DNA of 64,000 nucleotides from JBDZVM01 sp040255675 (lineage in GTDB: Bacteria; Actinomycetota; Actinomycetes; Acidothermales; Acidothermaceae), in NCBI GenBank assembly GCA_040255675.1, contig JBDZVM010000019.1, positions 14,057 to 78,056 of the forward strand, given 5' to 3'. A program made the translations under genes and the position numbers. Numbering within the stretch: the stretch's first letter is position 1; each line of letters opens with the position of its first letter. The notes under the pieces are model-generated. The model worked only from the letters and a program-made list of their open reading frames with translations. It did not search any database and was not told the DNA's origin. Below are positions 17,568 through 24,943 of this stretch, one piece after another.

Positions 17568-19385
17568 TCAACTGGCTCGCGCCGCGAGCGAGGCACGAGC
17601 GGGCTGATGGATGGGGCGCAGAGCGCGACGGTCGTCGAAAGGGTCGGCGGCGAGTTCGAGATCGAGGATCGCGCGTTGCCCGCCCGCGCCGTGAGCTGGA
17701 CAGCTCCAGGTGCCGTCGAGCTCGACCAGCCGGGTACCGGGGGCTTCGAGCCACGCCAGCACGCACTCGATTTCCTCGGACGTCGCGAACGCGGTCGGAC
17801 CGGCCCCGTCGGCGACCGGTGTTTCGGACGTCGCGACGAGCGCGTCGACGTACGGCCCCGGCGCGGCACCCGGCGGGATCGTGCCCGTGGCGACGAGCCT
17901 TCCGTGCCGGACGACGACCACCTCCCATCCGGCGTCTTTCGTGCGGTGGGCCGCGACGAGGTGGCCGAGGGCCGCGAACGCGGTGAGCCGTTGCCCCCGC
18001 GCGGCGGCTCGCACGAACGCGGCAAGCCGGTCGCGTTGCGCGGCGGCGTCCTCGAATCTTTCGACGTCGGCCAGCGTTTCGATGCGTGAGAGCAGCGAAC
18101 GCACGATGGCGCGCGGGTCGTCTTCTATCGCGCCCCTCACCTTTTCGACGAGTACCTCGTATTCGTCGACGGACTGGCTGCCGTCGCACGGCGCGCCGCA
18201 ACGGCCGATCTCGGCCAGCGCGCATGACGCGCTGACGCGTTTGGGGTTCAGGCGCGTATGACATTGCCGCAAGGGCACGGCTTCGTGCACTGCCTCGACG
18301 GCGAGTTCGGCCGATTGCTTGCTCGAGAAAGGTCCGAGGTAGGTTGCGGCGTCGTCTTTGACCGAACGCACGATAGACAATCGTGGTAGCGGTTCGACGG
18401 TGAGCTTGACCCAGACCGATCGTTCGGGGAATTTGGACCGGCGGTTGTAGGGCGGTTTGTGTTCGGCGATGAGCCGCAGTTCGCGCACGTGGGCTTCGAG
18501 TTCGGTGGCGCAGACGATCGGCACGACGTCGTGCGCGATCGCGATCATCTCGGTCATGCGCGTGCGCATTTCGGACGCCGTGAAATAGTTGCGCACCCTA
18601 TTTTTCAGGTCTTTCGCCTTGCCGACATAGAGAACGCGGCCGCGCTGGTCGCGGAACAAGTAGACGCCAGGGAGGTGCGGCATAGCGTTGGCAAGGTGCC
18701 GCTTTTTACGTTGCTGGGGCGACACCATGCCGGTAAACGTGCGCAACTCGTCGAGGGAATGGACGCCCAAGCTGCCGAGCCGCTCGAAAAGACCATGCAA
18801 CACGTCGACCGTGGCCCGAGCGTCGTCGAGCGCTCGGTGGCTCGGAGTCGTGGTCGCATGGAAAAGAGGTGCGAGAGTGGCCAGCTTGCAGTTCGGAGCT
18901 TCGTCTCGGTTGAGTACGCGACGGGCAAGTCGCGCGGTGTCGACGGAGTCGAATCCGGGCCAAATGAGACTCAGTTTTGCCGTTGCGGCCTTGAGAAAGC
19001 CGACGTCGAACGGTGCATTGTGCGCGACCAGCACACTTCCGCTGGCGAACTCGAGAAAGCTTGGCAATACCGAGTTGATTCGTGGTGCTGTCGCCACCAT
19101 CGCGTCAGTGATGCCGGTGAGCACCGCGATGAACGGCGGAATGGGCTCACCGGGGTTGACCAAAGTCTGGAATTCGCCGAGCACCTCGCCGCCGCGCACC
19201 TTTACCGCGCCGATTTCAGTGATGCCGCACGTCGCGGGGGAGCCGCCCGTCGTTTCGAGGTCGACGACCACAAACGTGACGTCGCGAAGCGGCTCGCCCA
19301 ACTCATCGATCGTCGTCTGCACGGGCAGCGCTGTCGTCAGCACAGGTGCGGCTTGCTCGCTGCGATGGTCGAGGACGGCGGTCAC
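17568..19385 (-). CDS. DnaQ-like exonuclease fused to UvrC-like GIY-YIG nuclease
   Basis: 605 residues. The N-terminal DEDD exonuclease domain starts at FVVVDLETTGG (about residue 38) with later SVLVAHNAPFD and HRALDDARAT motifs (residues 40-210). A GIY-YIG domain follows (LPGVYLFRDQ ... VLYVGKAKDLKNR, about residues 245-325), and then a UvrC-like middle with a CHTRLNPKR and SCALAEIGRCGAPC cysteine cluster. The helix-hairpin-helix of UvrC is not evident. This architecture equals Rv2191 and is thought to act in DNA repair; the exact role is unproven. Confidence 0.9.
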   Translation of the reverse strand: MTAVLDHRSEQAAPVLTTALPVQTTIDELGEPLRDVTFVVVDLETTGGSPATCGITEIGAVKVRGGEVLGEFQTLVNPGEPIPPFIAVLTGITDAMVATAPRINSVLPSFLEFASGSVLVAHNAPFDVGFLKAATAKLSLIWPGFDSVDTARLARRVLNRDEAPNCKLATLAPLFHATTTPSHRALDDARATVDVLHGLFERLGSLGVHSLDELRTFTGMVSPQQRKKRHLANAMPHLPGVYLFRDQRGRVLYVGKAKDLKNRVRNYFTASEMRTRMTEMIAIAHDVVPIVCATELEAHVRELRLIAEHKPPYNRRSKFPERSVWVKLTVEPLPRLSIVRSVKDDAATYLGPFSSKQSAELAVEAVHEAVPLRQCHTRLNPKRVSASCALAEIGRCGAPCDGSQSVDEYEVLVEKVRGAIEDDPRAIVRSLLSRIETLADVERFEDAAAQRDRLAAFVRAAARGQRLTAFAALGHLVAAHRTKDAGWEVVVVRHGRLVATGTIPPGAAPGPYVDALVATSETPVADGAGPTAFATSEEIECVLAWLEAPGTRLVELDGTWSCPAHGAGGQRAILDLELAADPFDDRRALRPIHQPARASLAARAS

Positions 19386-19528
19386 GTCGCAGACGGTAGA
19401 ACTCGATGCGGACAGTTCCGGGTTGCCACCCCGAGCGCCGTCCCGCCAAAACTGTCAGTGGCTGTATCTAGCGTGACTTTTGTCGATGCGGCTACCCCGG
19501 GTCGCGCCGATTTCAGGAGGAGGAAGTC

Positions 19529-19726
19529 GTGCTGATCGACTGCGATACGTGCACCGTCCGTGGCAGCGCTTGTGGTGATTGCGTGGTGACGGTGTTGCTC
19601 GGCGCCCCGCCAGACGGCGTCGAATTCGACGCTACCGAGCGGGCCGCCATTGCCACGCTCGCCGAGCATGGTCTCATTCCGCCGTTGCGGCTTATCACCG
19701 ACGTGCGCGCTGAGCGCACCGCTTAG
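19529..19726 (+). CDS. Small cysteine-containing protein, actinobacterial
   Basis: 65 residues from a GTG preceded by CAGGAGGAGG, a near-perfect ribosome site. The N-terminus carries four cysteines (IDCDTCTVRGSACGDC) that look like a small metal or Fe-S knuckle, followed by an acidic helix. It is conserved as a short gene next to the NlpC/P60 gene in many actinobacteria, as far as I recall. Function is unknown. Confidence 0.7.
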   Translation: MLIDCDTCTVRGSACGDCVVTVLLGAPPDGVEFDATERAAIATLAEHGLIPPLRLITDVRAERTA

Positions 19727-19924
19727 TTGACCCAGAGCGGGCGTTGGCCTCGGTGCGCAGCCGAGGCGATGTCGCGCCGCCCACGTTCGTGAATTGTTGC
19801 GGAGTGATTGCATTCTGACCACCGGCTGGTAGCCTTCGTCCGGGCATTCGTTCAAAAGTCGTGACGGTGCGGCCTGCGAGTGCTTGCGCCGAGTCTGTCG
19901 AAACCCGACACGACATCACGTTGT

Positions 19925-20050
19925 GGCGGTGCCGAGACGGAGCCGGGGACCCACCTTCCCCTGGGGTGAATCGGCGGCGTCGGAGCAATCCGGTGTCGCG
20001 GTAGGGCGTACTTCCCGCCCGAACCCGTCAGCTAACTCGGTAGGCGCCGA
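19925..20050 (+). ncRNA. ydaO-yuaA (cyclic di-AMP) riboswitch
   Basis: The leader of the NlpC/P60 gene carries the conserved riboswitch blocks: GGAGCCGGGGACCCAC, then CTGGGGTGAATCGG, then CCCGAACCCGTCAGCTAAC and the closing TCGGTAGGCGCC, ending about 22 bp before the GTG start. In actinobacteria this class usually controls peptidoglycan hydrolases and Rpf proteins and turns them off when c-di-AMP is high. The stretch 19727-19924 before it contains no gene and should hold the promoter. Confidence 0.9.
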
Positions 20051-20072
20051 GGAAGAAGGAGATCGCCCCACC

Positions 20073-21140
20073 GTGGCGTCCCCGCGTCTTGTGCTGTCCA
20101 GGTTTACGGTTCGGTTGCTTGTCGCCGGGCTTGCGGCTCTTGCCGCCATGTCGCTCGCGCCCGCTGTGGCGCGGGCCGACCCGCGCGCCACGGCCGCGCA
20201 GGCTCAAGCGCAGTTGGCCGCGCTGTCTGACAAAGCCGAGGCGTTGACCGAGCAGTTCAACGCCTCGCAGGTGAAACTCGACGCGGCCCGCAAGGCGCTG
20301 GCGAACGACAAGGCCGCGATTGCCAAGGCGCAAGAGCAGGTCGACGCCACGAAAGACGAAGTCGCCCAAGTGGTGAGTGCCGCCTACGAGTCGGGTGGCT
20401 TCGGCACCGTGCAAGCGGTGCTCGACTCGGGCGATCCGCAAGCGGCGTTGCAGCGAGCAACCGCGCTGTCGATCCTCACCGACCAGCGCATGCGGCACCT
20501 TCGCATCGCCAAAGCGGCGCACAACAAACTCGCGCAAGCGCAGGCCAGCGCTACCCAGGAAAGCGAGCGCGTCGAGGCGATGCAGGCGTCGCTGCGATCG
20601 CGGCAGAAGATCATCGAAGGGCTGGTCGCCCAGCAGCAGGCGCTTCTCAAGCAGGCCAACGTCCAGATCGCTGCCGATCAAGCTCGGGCGGCGGCTGCCG
20701 CTCGTGCCGCCGCCGCCGCTGCCGCCGCGCAACGCGCGAGCCGCGCCCGGTCGCTGGCAGTCCAGCAAGCGGCGGTTCCGGTGAGCGCCAGTGGTGCGGC
20801 CGCGGCCGCCGTCCGGTACGCGTATGCACAGCTCGGCAAGCCGTACCGGTGGGCCGGCGCGGGTCCGTCCTCGTTCGACTGCTCCGGCCTCACCATGCGG
20901 GCCTGGCAAACCGCGGGTGTCTCGCTGCCGCACAATGCGCTGATGCAGTACCGCGACACGCGCCACGTCTCACGATCGCAACTGCAACCCGGCGACTTGG
21001 TGTACTTCGGCAACCCGATCCACCACGTCGGCATCTATATCGGCGACGGAAAAATGATTGAGGCTCCGTACACCGGCGCTGATGTGCGCATCACCGACTT
21101 CGGCTACCGGCACGACTACGCCGGCGCCTCACGGCCATGA
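20073..21140 (+). CDS. NlpC/P60 family secreted peptidoglycan endopeptidase
   Basis: 355 residues from the GTG at 20073, downstream of GGAAGAAGGAG. Signal peptide residues 1-32 (cleavage near ARA-DPRA), a long Ala/Gln-rich coiled coil (about 35-235), and the NlpC/P60 domain at the end with catalytic Cys270 (FDCSGLT) and His318 (HVGIYIGDG). It resembles the RipA/Rv2190c group that cleaves the peptide stem of peptidoglycan; the coiled coil probably keeps it inhibited or positions it. Control by the c-di-AMP riboswitch immediately upstream is expected. Confidence 0.93.
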   Translation: MASPRLVLSRFTVRLLVAGLAALAAMSLAPAVARADPRATAAQAQAQLAALSDKAEALTEQFNASQVKLDAARKALANDKAAIAKAQEQVDATKDEVAQVVSAAYESGGFGTVQAVLDSGDPQAALQRATALSILTDQRMRHLRIAKAAHNKLAQAQASATQESERVEAMQASLRSRQKIIEGLVAQQQALLKQANVQIAADQARAAAAARAAAAAAAAQRASRARSLAVQQAAVPVSASGAAAAAVRYAYAQLGKPYRWAGAGPSSFDCSGLTMRAWQTAGVSLPHNALMQYRDTRHVSRSQLQPGDLVYFGNPIHHVGIYIGDGKMIEAPYTGADVRITDFGYRHDYAGASRP

Positions 21141-21203
21141 CTTTCCCCGCGCCATGACTTTCCCCGCACCATGACTTTCCCCGCACCATGAGCTTCCCCG
21201 CGC
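21136..21203. repeat. 17-bp tandem repeat, four units
   Basis: The unit CCATGACTTTCCCCGCA is repeated four times, the last with GACTTT changed to GAGCTT. The first unit contains the stop codon of the NlpC/P60 gene (ccaTGA), so every unit repeats that ATGA. It is not a CRISPR array because there are no spacers. Confidence 0.9.
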
Positions 21204-21213
21204 AACCTGCCCG

Positions 21214-21252
21214 GCGGTGGCCACCGACGACCGAGTCATCGGTGGCCACCGC
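21214..21252. terminator. Perfect 14-bp inverted repeat, likely terminator
   Basis: Arms GCGGTGGCCACCGA and TCGGTGGCCACCGC pair perfectly around an 11-base loop, directly after the tandem repeats. No strong U-tract follows (ATAAGATTTCT), so it is either a GC-stem terminator or a protein site; each arm contains the palindrome CGGTGGCCACCG. Confidence 0.6.
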
Positions 21253-21343
21253 ATAAGATTTCTCCGTGATCGCGAATGAATTGTGCCGCTATGGGGTCAC
21301 TTTTGTTTCGTGATCATCGGCAATCCGCGTTAGTGGGGGCGCC

Positions 21344-22471
21344 TTGACGCGCCTGCTCGTCGTCACCAACGACTTTCCGCCGCGTGCCGGAGGCATTCAG
21401 GCGTTCGTGCACGCGTTGACCACGAGGCTGGCAGCGCGCCTCGATGACGTTGTCGTCTACGCGCCGAAATGGCAGGGCGCTCGTGAGTTCGACGCGGCTC
21501 AGAACTTCGACGTCGTCCGGCATCCGACGTCGCTGATGCTGCCGGTGCCGAGCGTCGCGCGCCGCGCGGCAGCCATCGTGCGCGAACGAGACTGCGGCGC
21601 CGTGTGGTTCGGTGCCGCGGCGCCGCTCGCGCTTCTCACGCCGACCCTTCGCAAAGCCGGAGCGAGAAGGATTGTCGCGACCACGCATGGGCACGAGGCT
21701 GGCTGGGCGCAGTTGCCCGTCGCGCGGCAGGTGCTTCGCAAGATCGGGTCGGACGTCGACGTGCTGACCTATCTCGGCGATTACACGCGCCGCAAGTTCG
21801 AAGCGGCGTTGACGCCGTCCACGTCACTGCAACGCCTCGCTCCCGGGGTCGACGCCAACTTTTTCAGGCCCGGCGCGGGGGGCGACGGCGTCCGCGAGAA
21901 GCTAGGGCTTTCCGGAAAACGAGTCGTCGTGTGCGTTTCTCGGCTTGTTTCGCGTAAAGGCCAAGACACCTTGATAAAAGCAATGCCGGCGGTTTTGGCG
22001 GAGATCCCTGACGCTGGGTTGCTCATCGTGGGCAGTGGCCCGTACCGCAAGCGGCTGGAAAAGCTCGTCGACGTCGTCGGGGTGCGGCATGCGGTGCGAT
22101 TCACCGGGGGAGTGCCGTGGGCAGACCTGCCAGCCTATTTCGACGCCGGCGATTTGTTCGCGATGCCCTGCCGTACAAGGAGAAAAGGCCTCGACGTCGA
22201 AGGGCTCGGCATCGTCTACCTTGAGGCGTCGGCAATCGGATTACCCGTTGTCGCCGGCAATTCGGGTGGCGCGCCCGATGCTGTCATCGACGGCAAAACC
22301 GGCTTTGTCGTCGACGGCACCGACATCGCGGCTGTGGCGTCGTCCGTGGTGCAATTGCTCAGCGACCCGCGGACTGCTCGTGAGATGGGAGCGGCGGGTC
22401 GAGCGTGGGTGGAGCGCGAGTGGAGCTGGGATGGCGCGGCCGATCGTCTCGAAGCGATGCTGAACGGCTGA
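21344..22471 (+). CDS. pimB: GT4 glycosyltransferase, PimB-type mannosyltransferase
   Basis: 375 residues from a TTG start after GTGGGGGC. The GT-B fold shows the N-terminal PPRAGGIQAFVHAL donor/acceptor loop and the C-terminal VSRLVSRKGQDTLI and EGLGIVYLEASAIGLPVV motifs of GT4, with the EX7E acidic pair (E at EGLGIVYLE). The syntenic Rv2188c adds the second mannose to phosphatidyl-myo-inositol monomannoside, so a role in PIM glycolipid synthesis is likely. Confidence 0.85.
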   Translation: MTRLLVVTNDFPPRAGGIQAFVHALTTRLAARLDDVVVYAPKWQGAREFDAAQNFDVVRHPTSLMLPVPSVARRAAAIVRERDCGAVWFGAAAPLALLTPTLRKAGARRIVATTHGHEAGWAQLPVARQVLRKIGSDVDVLTYLGDYTRRKFEAALTPSTSLQRLAPGVDANFFRPGAGGDGVREKLGLSGKRVVVCVSRLVSRKGQDTLIKAMPAVLAEIPDAGLLIVGSGPYRKRLEKLVDVVGVRHAVRFTGGVPWADLPAYFDAGDLFAMPCRTRRKGLDVEGLGIVYLEASAIGLPVVAGNSGGAPDAVIDGKTGFVVDGTDIAAVASSVVQLLSDPRTAREMGAAGRAWVEREWSWDGAADRLEAMLNG

Positions 22472-22473
22472 CC

Positions 22474-23109
22474 TCAGTTGTCGGGCGCGTTGAGCAACCC
22501 GAGTCGCATCGCCGCCACCAATGCCTGCGCGCGGTTCGCCGCGCCGAGTTTTTCGTACAACTTCGAAATATGGTTTTTCGTCGTCGACTCGCTGATGAAA
22601 AGCTGGCTGGAAATGGCGCCGATGCCCAACCCGTCGGCCAGGAGGCGCAAAATTTCGTCCTCGCGCTGAGTCAACGTTGGCATTGACGGTTCGAGCCGCC
22701 TTTGCATCGCGCCCGCCAGGTCGTTGGCCGAGAACGACCGAGGCGAAACCAGGGCATGGCGGGCGGCCGACACGACGTCATGAGCGGGGGCGTCTTTCGA
22801 AACGAAGGCCGACGCACCCGCCTCGAGTGCCCCGAACAATTGCTCGTCGCCCGCGTACATGGTGAGCACGACGATGCCGACGTTGCCGTCGCCTTCGCGC
22901 AGGGTGCGCGCGACGTCGAGCCCGCTCCCGTCAGGCAATCGGACGTCGACCACGACGACGTCGGGGTGGTGGTCGCGCGCGGCGGCGATCGCCTCGCTGA
23001 CCGACCCCGCTTCGGCTACTACCGCGAAGTCGTCAGTGCGCTCGAACGCGCGCCGCAGCCCCTCGCGAATCAACTCGTGGTCGTCAACGAGAAGCACGCT
23101 CGCGGCCAC
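22474..23109 (-). CDS. NarL/LuxR-family response regulator
   Basis: 211 residues from the GTG at 23109, which is 8 bp after AAAGGAGG; this start overlaps the kinase gene by 26 bp. The receiver domain has the acidic pair VDDHE (D9-D10), phospho-acceptor Asp55 (VVVVDVRLPDGSG) and the SKDAP lysine. The C-terminal LuxR helix-turn-helix (LTQREDEILRLLADGLGI ... STTKNHISKLYEKL) follows. It pairs with the adjacent histidine kinase. Confidence 0.93.
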   Translation of the reverse strand: MAASVLLVDDHELIREGLRRAFERTDDFAVVAEAGSVSEAIAAARDHHPDVVVVDVRLPDGSGLDVARTLREGDGNVGIVVLTMYAGDEQLFGALEAGASAFVSKDAPAHDVVSAARHALVSPRSFSANDLAGAMQRRLEPSMPTLTQREDEILRLLADGLGIGAISSQLFISESTTKNHISKLYEKLGAANRAQALVAAMRLGLLNAPDN

Positions 23110-24772
23110 CGCGGTCGCCTCCTTTCTCGACGACTCCGGTGCTGACCGTTGGCCCACGTCGCCGTTTGCGCCGCTCACCGAGCCGGACGTCGACGAAGGT
23201 GCCGTGCGGCACGCGCTGCCCGACGGTCAAGACGGCGCCGAGTCGCTCTGCCCGTTCTCGCATGACCTCCAAGCCGAAGCTGTCGAGGCGCGCTTGACCC
23301 ATGCCGCGCCCGTCGTCCTCGATGCGGATGTGCGCGAAGGGCGGATCGACCCGGCAGGTCACCCACAAGTGTTCGGCGCTCGAGTGTTTGCGCGCGTTCG
23401 TGATGGCCTCCTGCGCGATGTGCAGTAACTCCGCTTCGACCGTAATCGGCAACCGTCCGGCGGCTTCGTCGAGTATCAGCCGTACCGAAAACGGCGCGCC
23501 CGAGCTGACGGCGCGCACGTAGTCGGACAGCGCGCTGCCAAGACCGACCTGTACCTGCACGTCACTGCGCAGGTCGAAGATCGACAACCGAAGTTCTCCT
23601 ACCATGCGGGTCACTTCGCCCCGCAGCGTGCGCAACACGTCGCCGACCCGCGAGTCGTCGGCGTCGGCAGCGTCGGCAGCGAGGTCGTCGATGGCGTAGC
23701 CGAGCGATGCGAGTTCTTGGGCGATACCGTCGTGAATTTCGCGGGCGAGCCGGCGTCGCTCTTCGGATGCCGCGATCGAGCGCACCTCGCCGAAGAGCAA
23801 GGCGGTCTCGAGTCGAAGTGCCGCGTTTCCGACCTGGTCGGCCGCGGCGACGACCTGCCCCCGCGCGGGCGGCGTGGACGACGTCGACTCGAGCGCGACG
23901 ACGCCCAAACTCCGGTCGCCCATGTGGATCGGGAACACCGCGTAGCTTCGCGCGTCGGTCGATCCGGTGCTCAAGGCGCCCGAGCCGACGGCGGGTCTGC
24001 CCGTCAAGAACGCCCTGCCCAGCGGATTCGCCTCGTCGAGGCCGGCGTCCCAGTCGACCGACGCCGCGCCCTCGACGGCGAGTGCGACGAGTCGTCCGCC
24101 GTCCGACCTGACGAAAACAGCACCTTTGTCGAAGCGGACTTCTTCTTGCAGCGACTGCAGCAGCGCTTGCGCGACGCTGAGGGCGTCGAGGCCGTCGGAG
24201 AGTTGGCGGCTGACGGTGCGCAGTTGACTCAACAGGTCGTAGGCGGCCTCGTAAGACCGGTTGACGTCAGAGCGCGGCGACTCGGCAGCGAGTCGGCGCA
24301 CCCACGCGGCCAGCAGTCCGACCGCGAGCGCCAGCAGCAGCCACTCGCTCGCGGAGCCCGCGAATACTTGCAGGGGCGTGGCGTTGCCGGCCAACACATG
24401 GCCGACGAGCAGCACCAGCGCGCCGACGCTCGCGACGTTGACCGCCGGGATCCAACCGTCGAGCAGTCCGGCGGCAAAAGCTGGCGCGAGCAGGTAGGGC
24501 AGCAAGCTTGTGCGATCGCCGGGTGGAGCGATCACGCCGACGGCCGCGATGGCTACCTCGAGCGTCGGGAGCAGACGGCGAAGCCTGGTGTCGCGCACGG
24601 GAACCGTCGCGACCAAGGCGGCGGCGGTCACGACGAGCGCACCGGCGACGGCGCGTCGGGGGTTGGTGTCGAACGCCGCCGCCACGAAACAAAAGCCGAG
24701 CAGCGCAAGTCGAACCGCGAACGTGAGCGTTCGTGGCTCGGACAGCGCGCCCCCTCGGCGTCCGTTCTTCAG
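23084..24772 (-). CDS. Membrane sensor histidine kinase with GAF domain (HisKA_3 type)
   Basis: About 562 residues if read from a CTG at 24772; 533 from the GTG at 24685. AGGAGG lies 6 bp before the CTG, while the GTG lacks a ribosome site, and the added residues contain a credible first helix (LTFAVRLALLGFCFVAAAF). Several membrane helices are followed by a GAF domain (about residues 180-325), then the HisKA_3 dimerisation helix with the phospho-histidine in LAREIHDGIAQEL (H318 in GTG numbering) and an HATPase domain ending near IEDDGRGMG. It should phosphorylate the adjacent LuxR-type regulator. Confidence 0.85.
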   Translation of the reverse strand: MKNGRRGGALSEPRTLTFAVRLALLGFCFVAAAFDTNPRRAVAGALVVTAAALVATVPVRDTRLRRLLPTLEVAIAAVGVIAPPGDRTSLLPYLLAPAFAAGLLDGWIPAVNVASVGALVLLVGHVLAGNATPLQVFAGSASEWLLLALAVGLLAAWVRRLAAESPRSDVNRSYEAAYDLLSQLRTVSRQLSDGLDALSVAQALLQSLQEEVRFDKGAVFVRSDGGRLVALAVEGAASVDWDAGLDEANPLGRAFLTGRPAVGSGALSTGSTDARSYAVFPIHMGDRSLGVVALESTSSTPPARGQVVAAADQVGNAALRLETALLFGEVRSIAASEERRRLAREIHDGIAQELASLGYAIDDLAADAADADDSRVGDVLRTLRGEVTRMVGELRLSIFDLRSDVQVQVGLGSALSDYVRAVSSGAPFSVRLILDEAAGRLPITVEAELLHIAQEAITNARKHSSAEHLWVTCRVDPPFAHIRIEDDGRGMGQARLDSFGLEVMRERAERLGAVLTVGQRVPHGTFVDVRLGERRKRRRGPTVSTGVVEKGGDRGGRERASR

Positions 24773-24793
24773 CGGCTGCCTCCTCGAGTGTCT

Positions 24794-24830
24794 GGCTCGG
24801 ACCGTTCGGCTCGGACCGTTCGGCTCGGAC
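24794..24830. repeat. 14-bp direct repeat upstream of the kinase gene
   Basis: GGCTCGGACCGTTC occurs twice back to back, followed by a third partial copy GGCTCGGAC. It sits in the leader of the sensor kinase, 20-60 bp before the proposed start, so it could be an operator for the system's own regulator. Confidence 0.75.
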
Positions 24831-24943
24831 GGCGATAAGACCGCCCGCTCCGATCACGACGACTCTCGCACCTCATCGGCGCGCGCGTGGCAAAGACGGA
24901 GTAAAACGCCCGCGAGTCGTGGAGCCGTCGTGGAAGCTCGCGC

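Noticed and set aside
16508..18025. Single long minus-strand frame spanning the RAM-domain gene, the mgtC-like gene and part of the UvrC-like gene
   Set aside because: Only its last 94 codons form a real domain; the rest is out of frame with two clear genes on the same strand.
21136..21203. CRISPR-like array
   Set aside because: Units are directly adjacent with no spacers and no cas genes are nearby; it is a simple tandem repeat. The same applies to 29923-29998.
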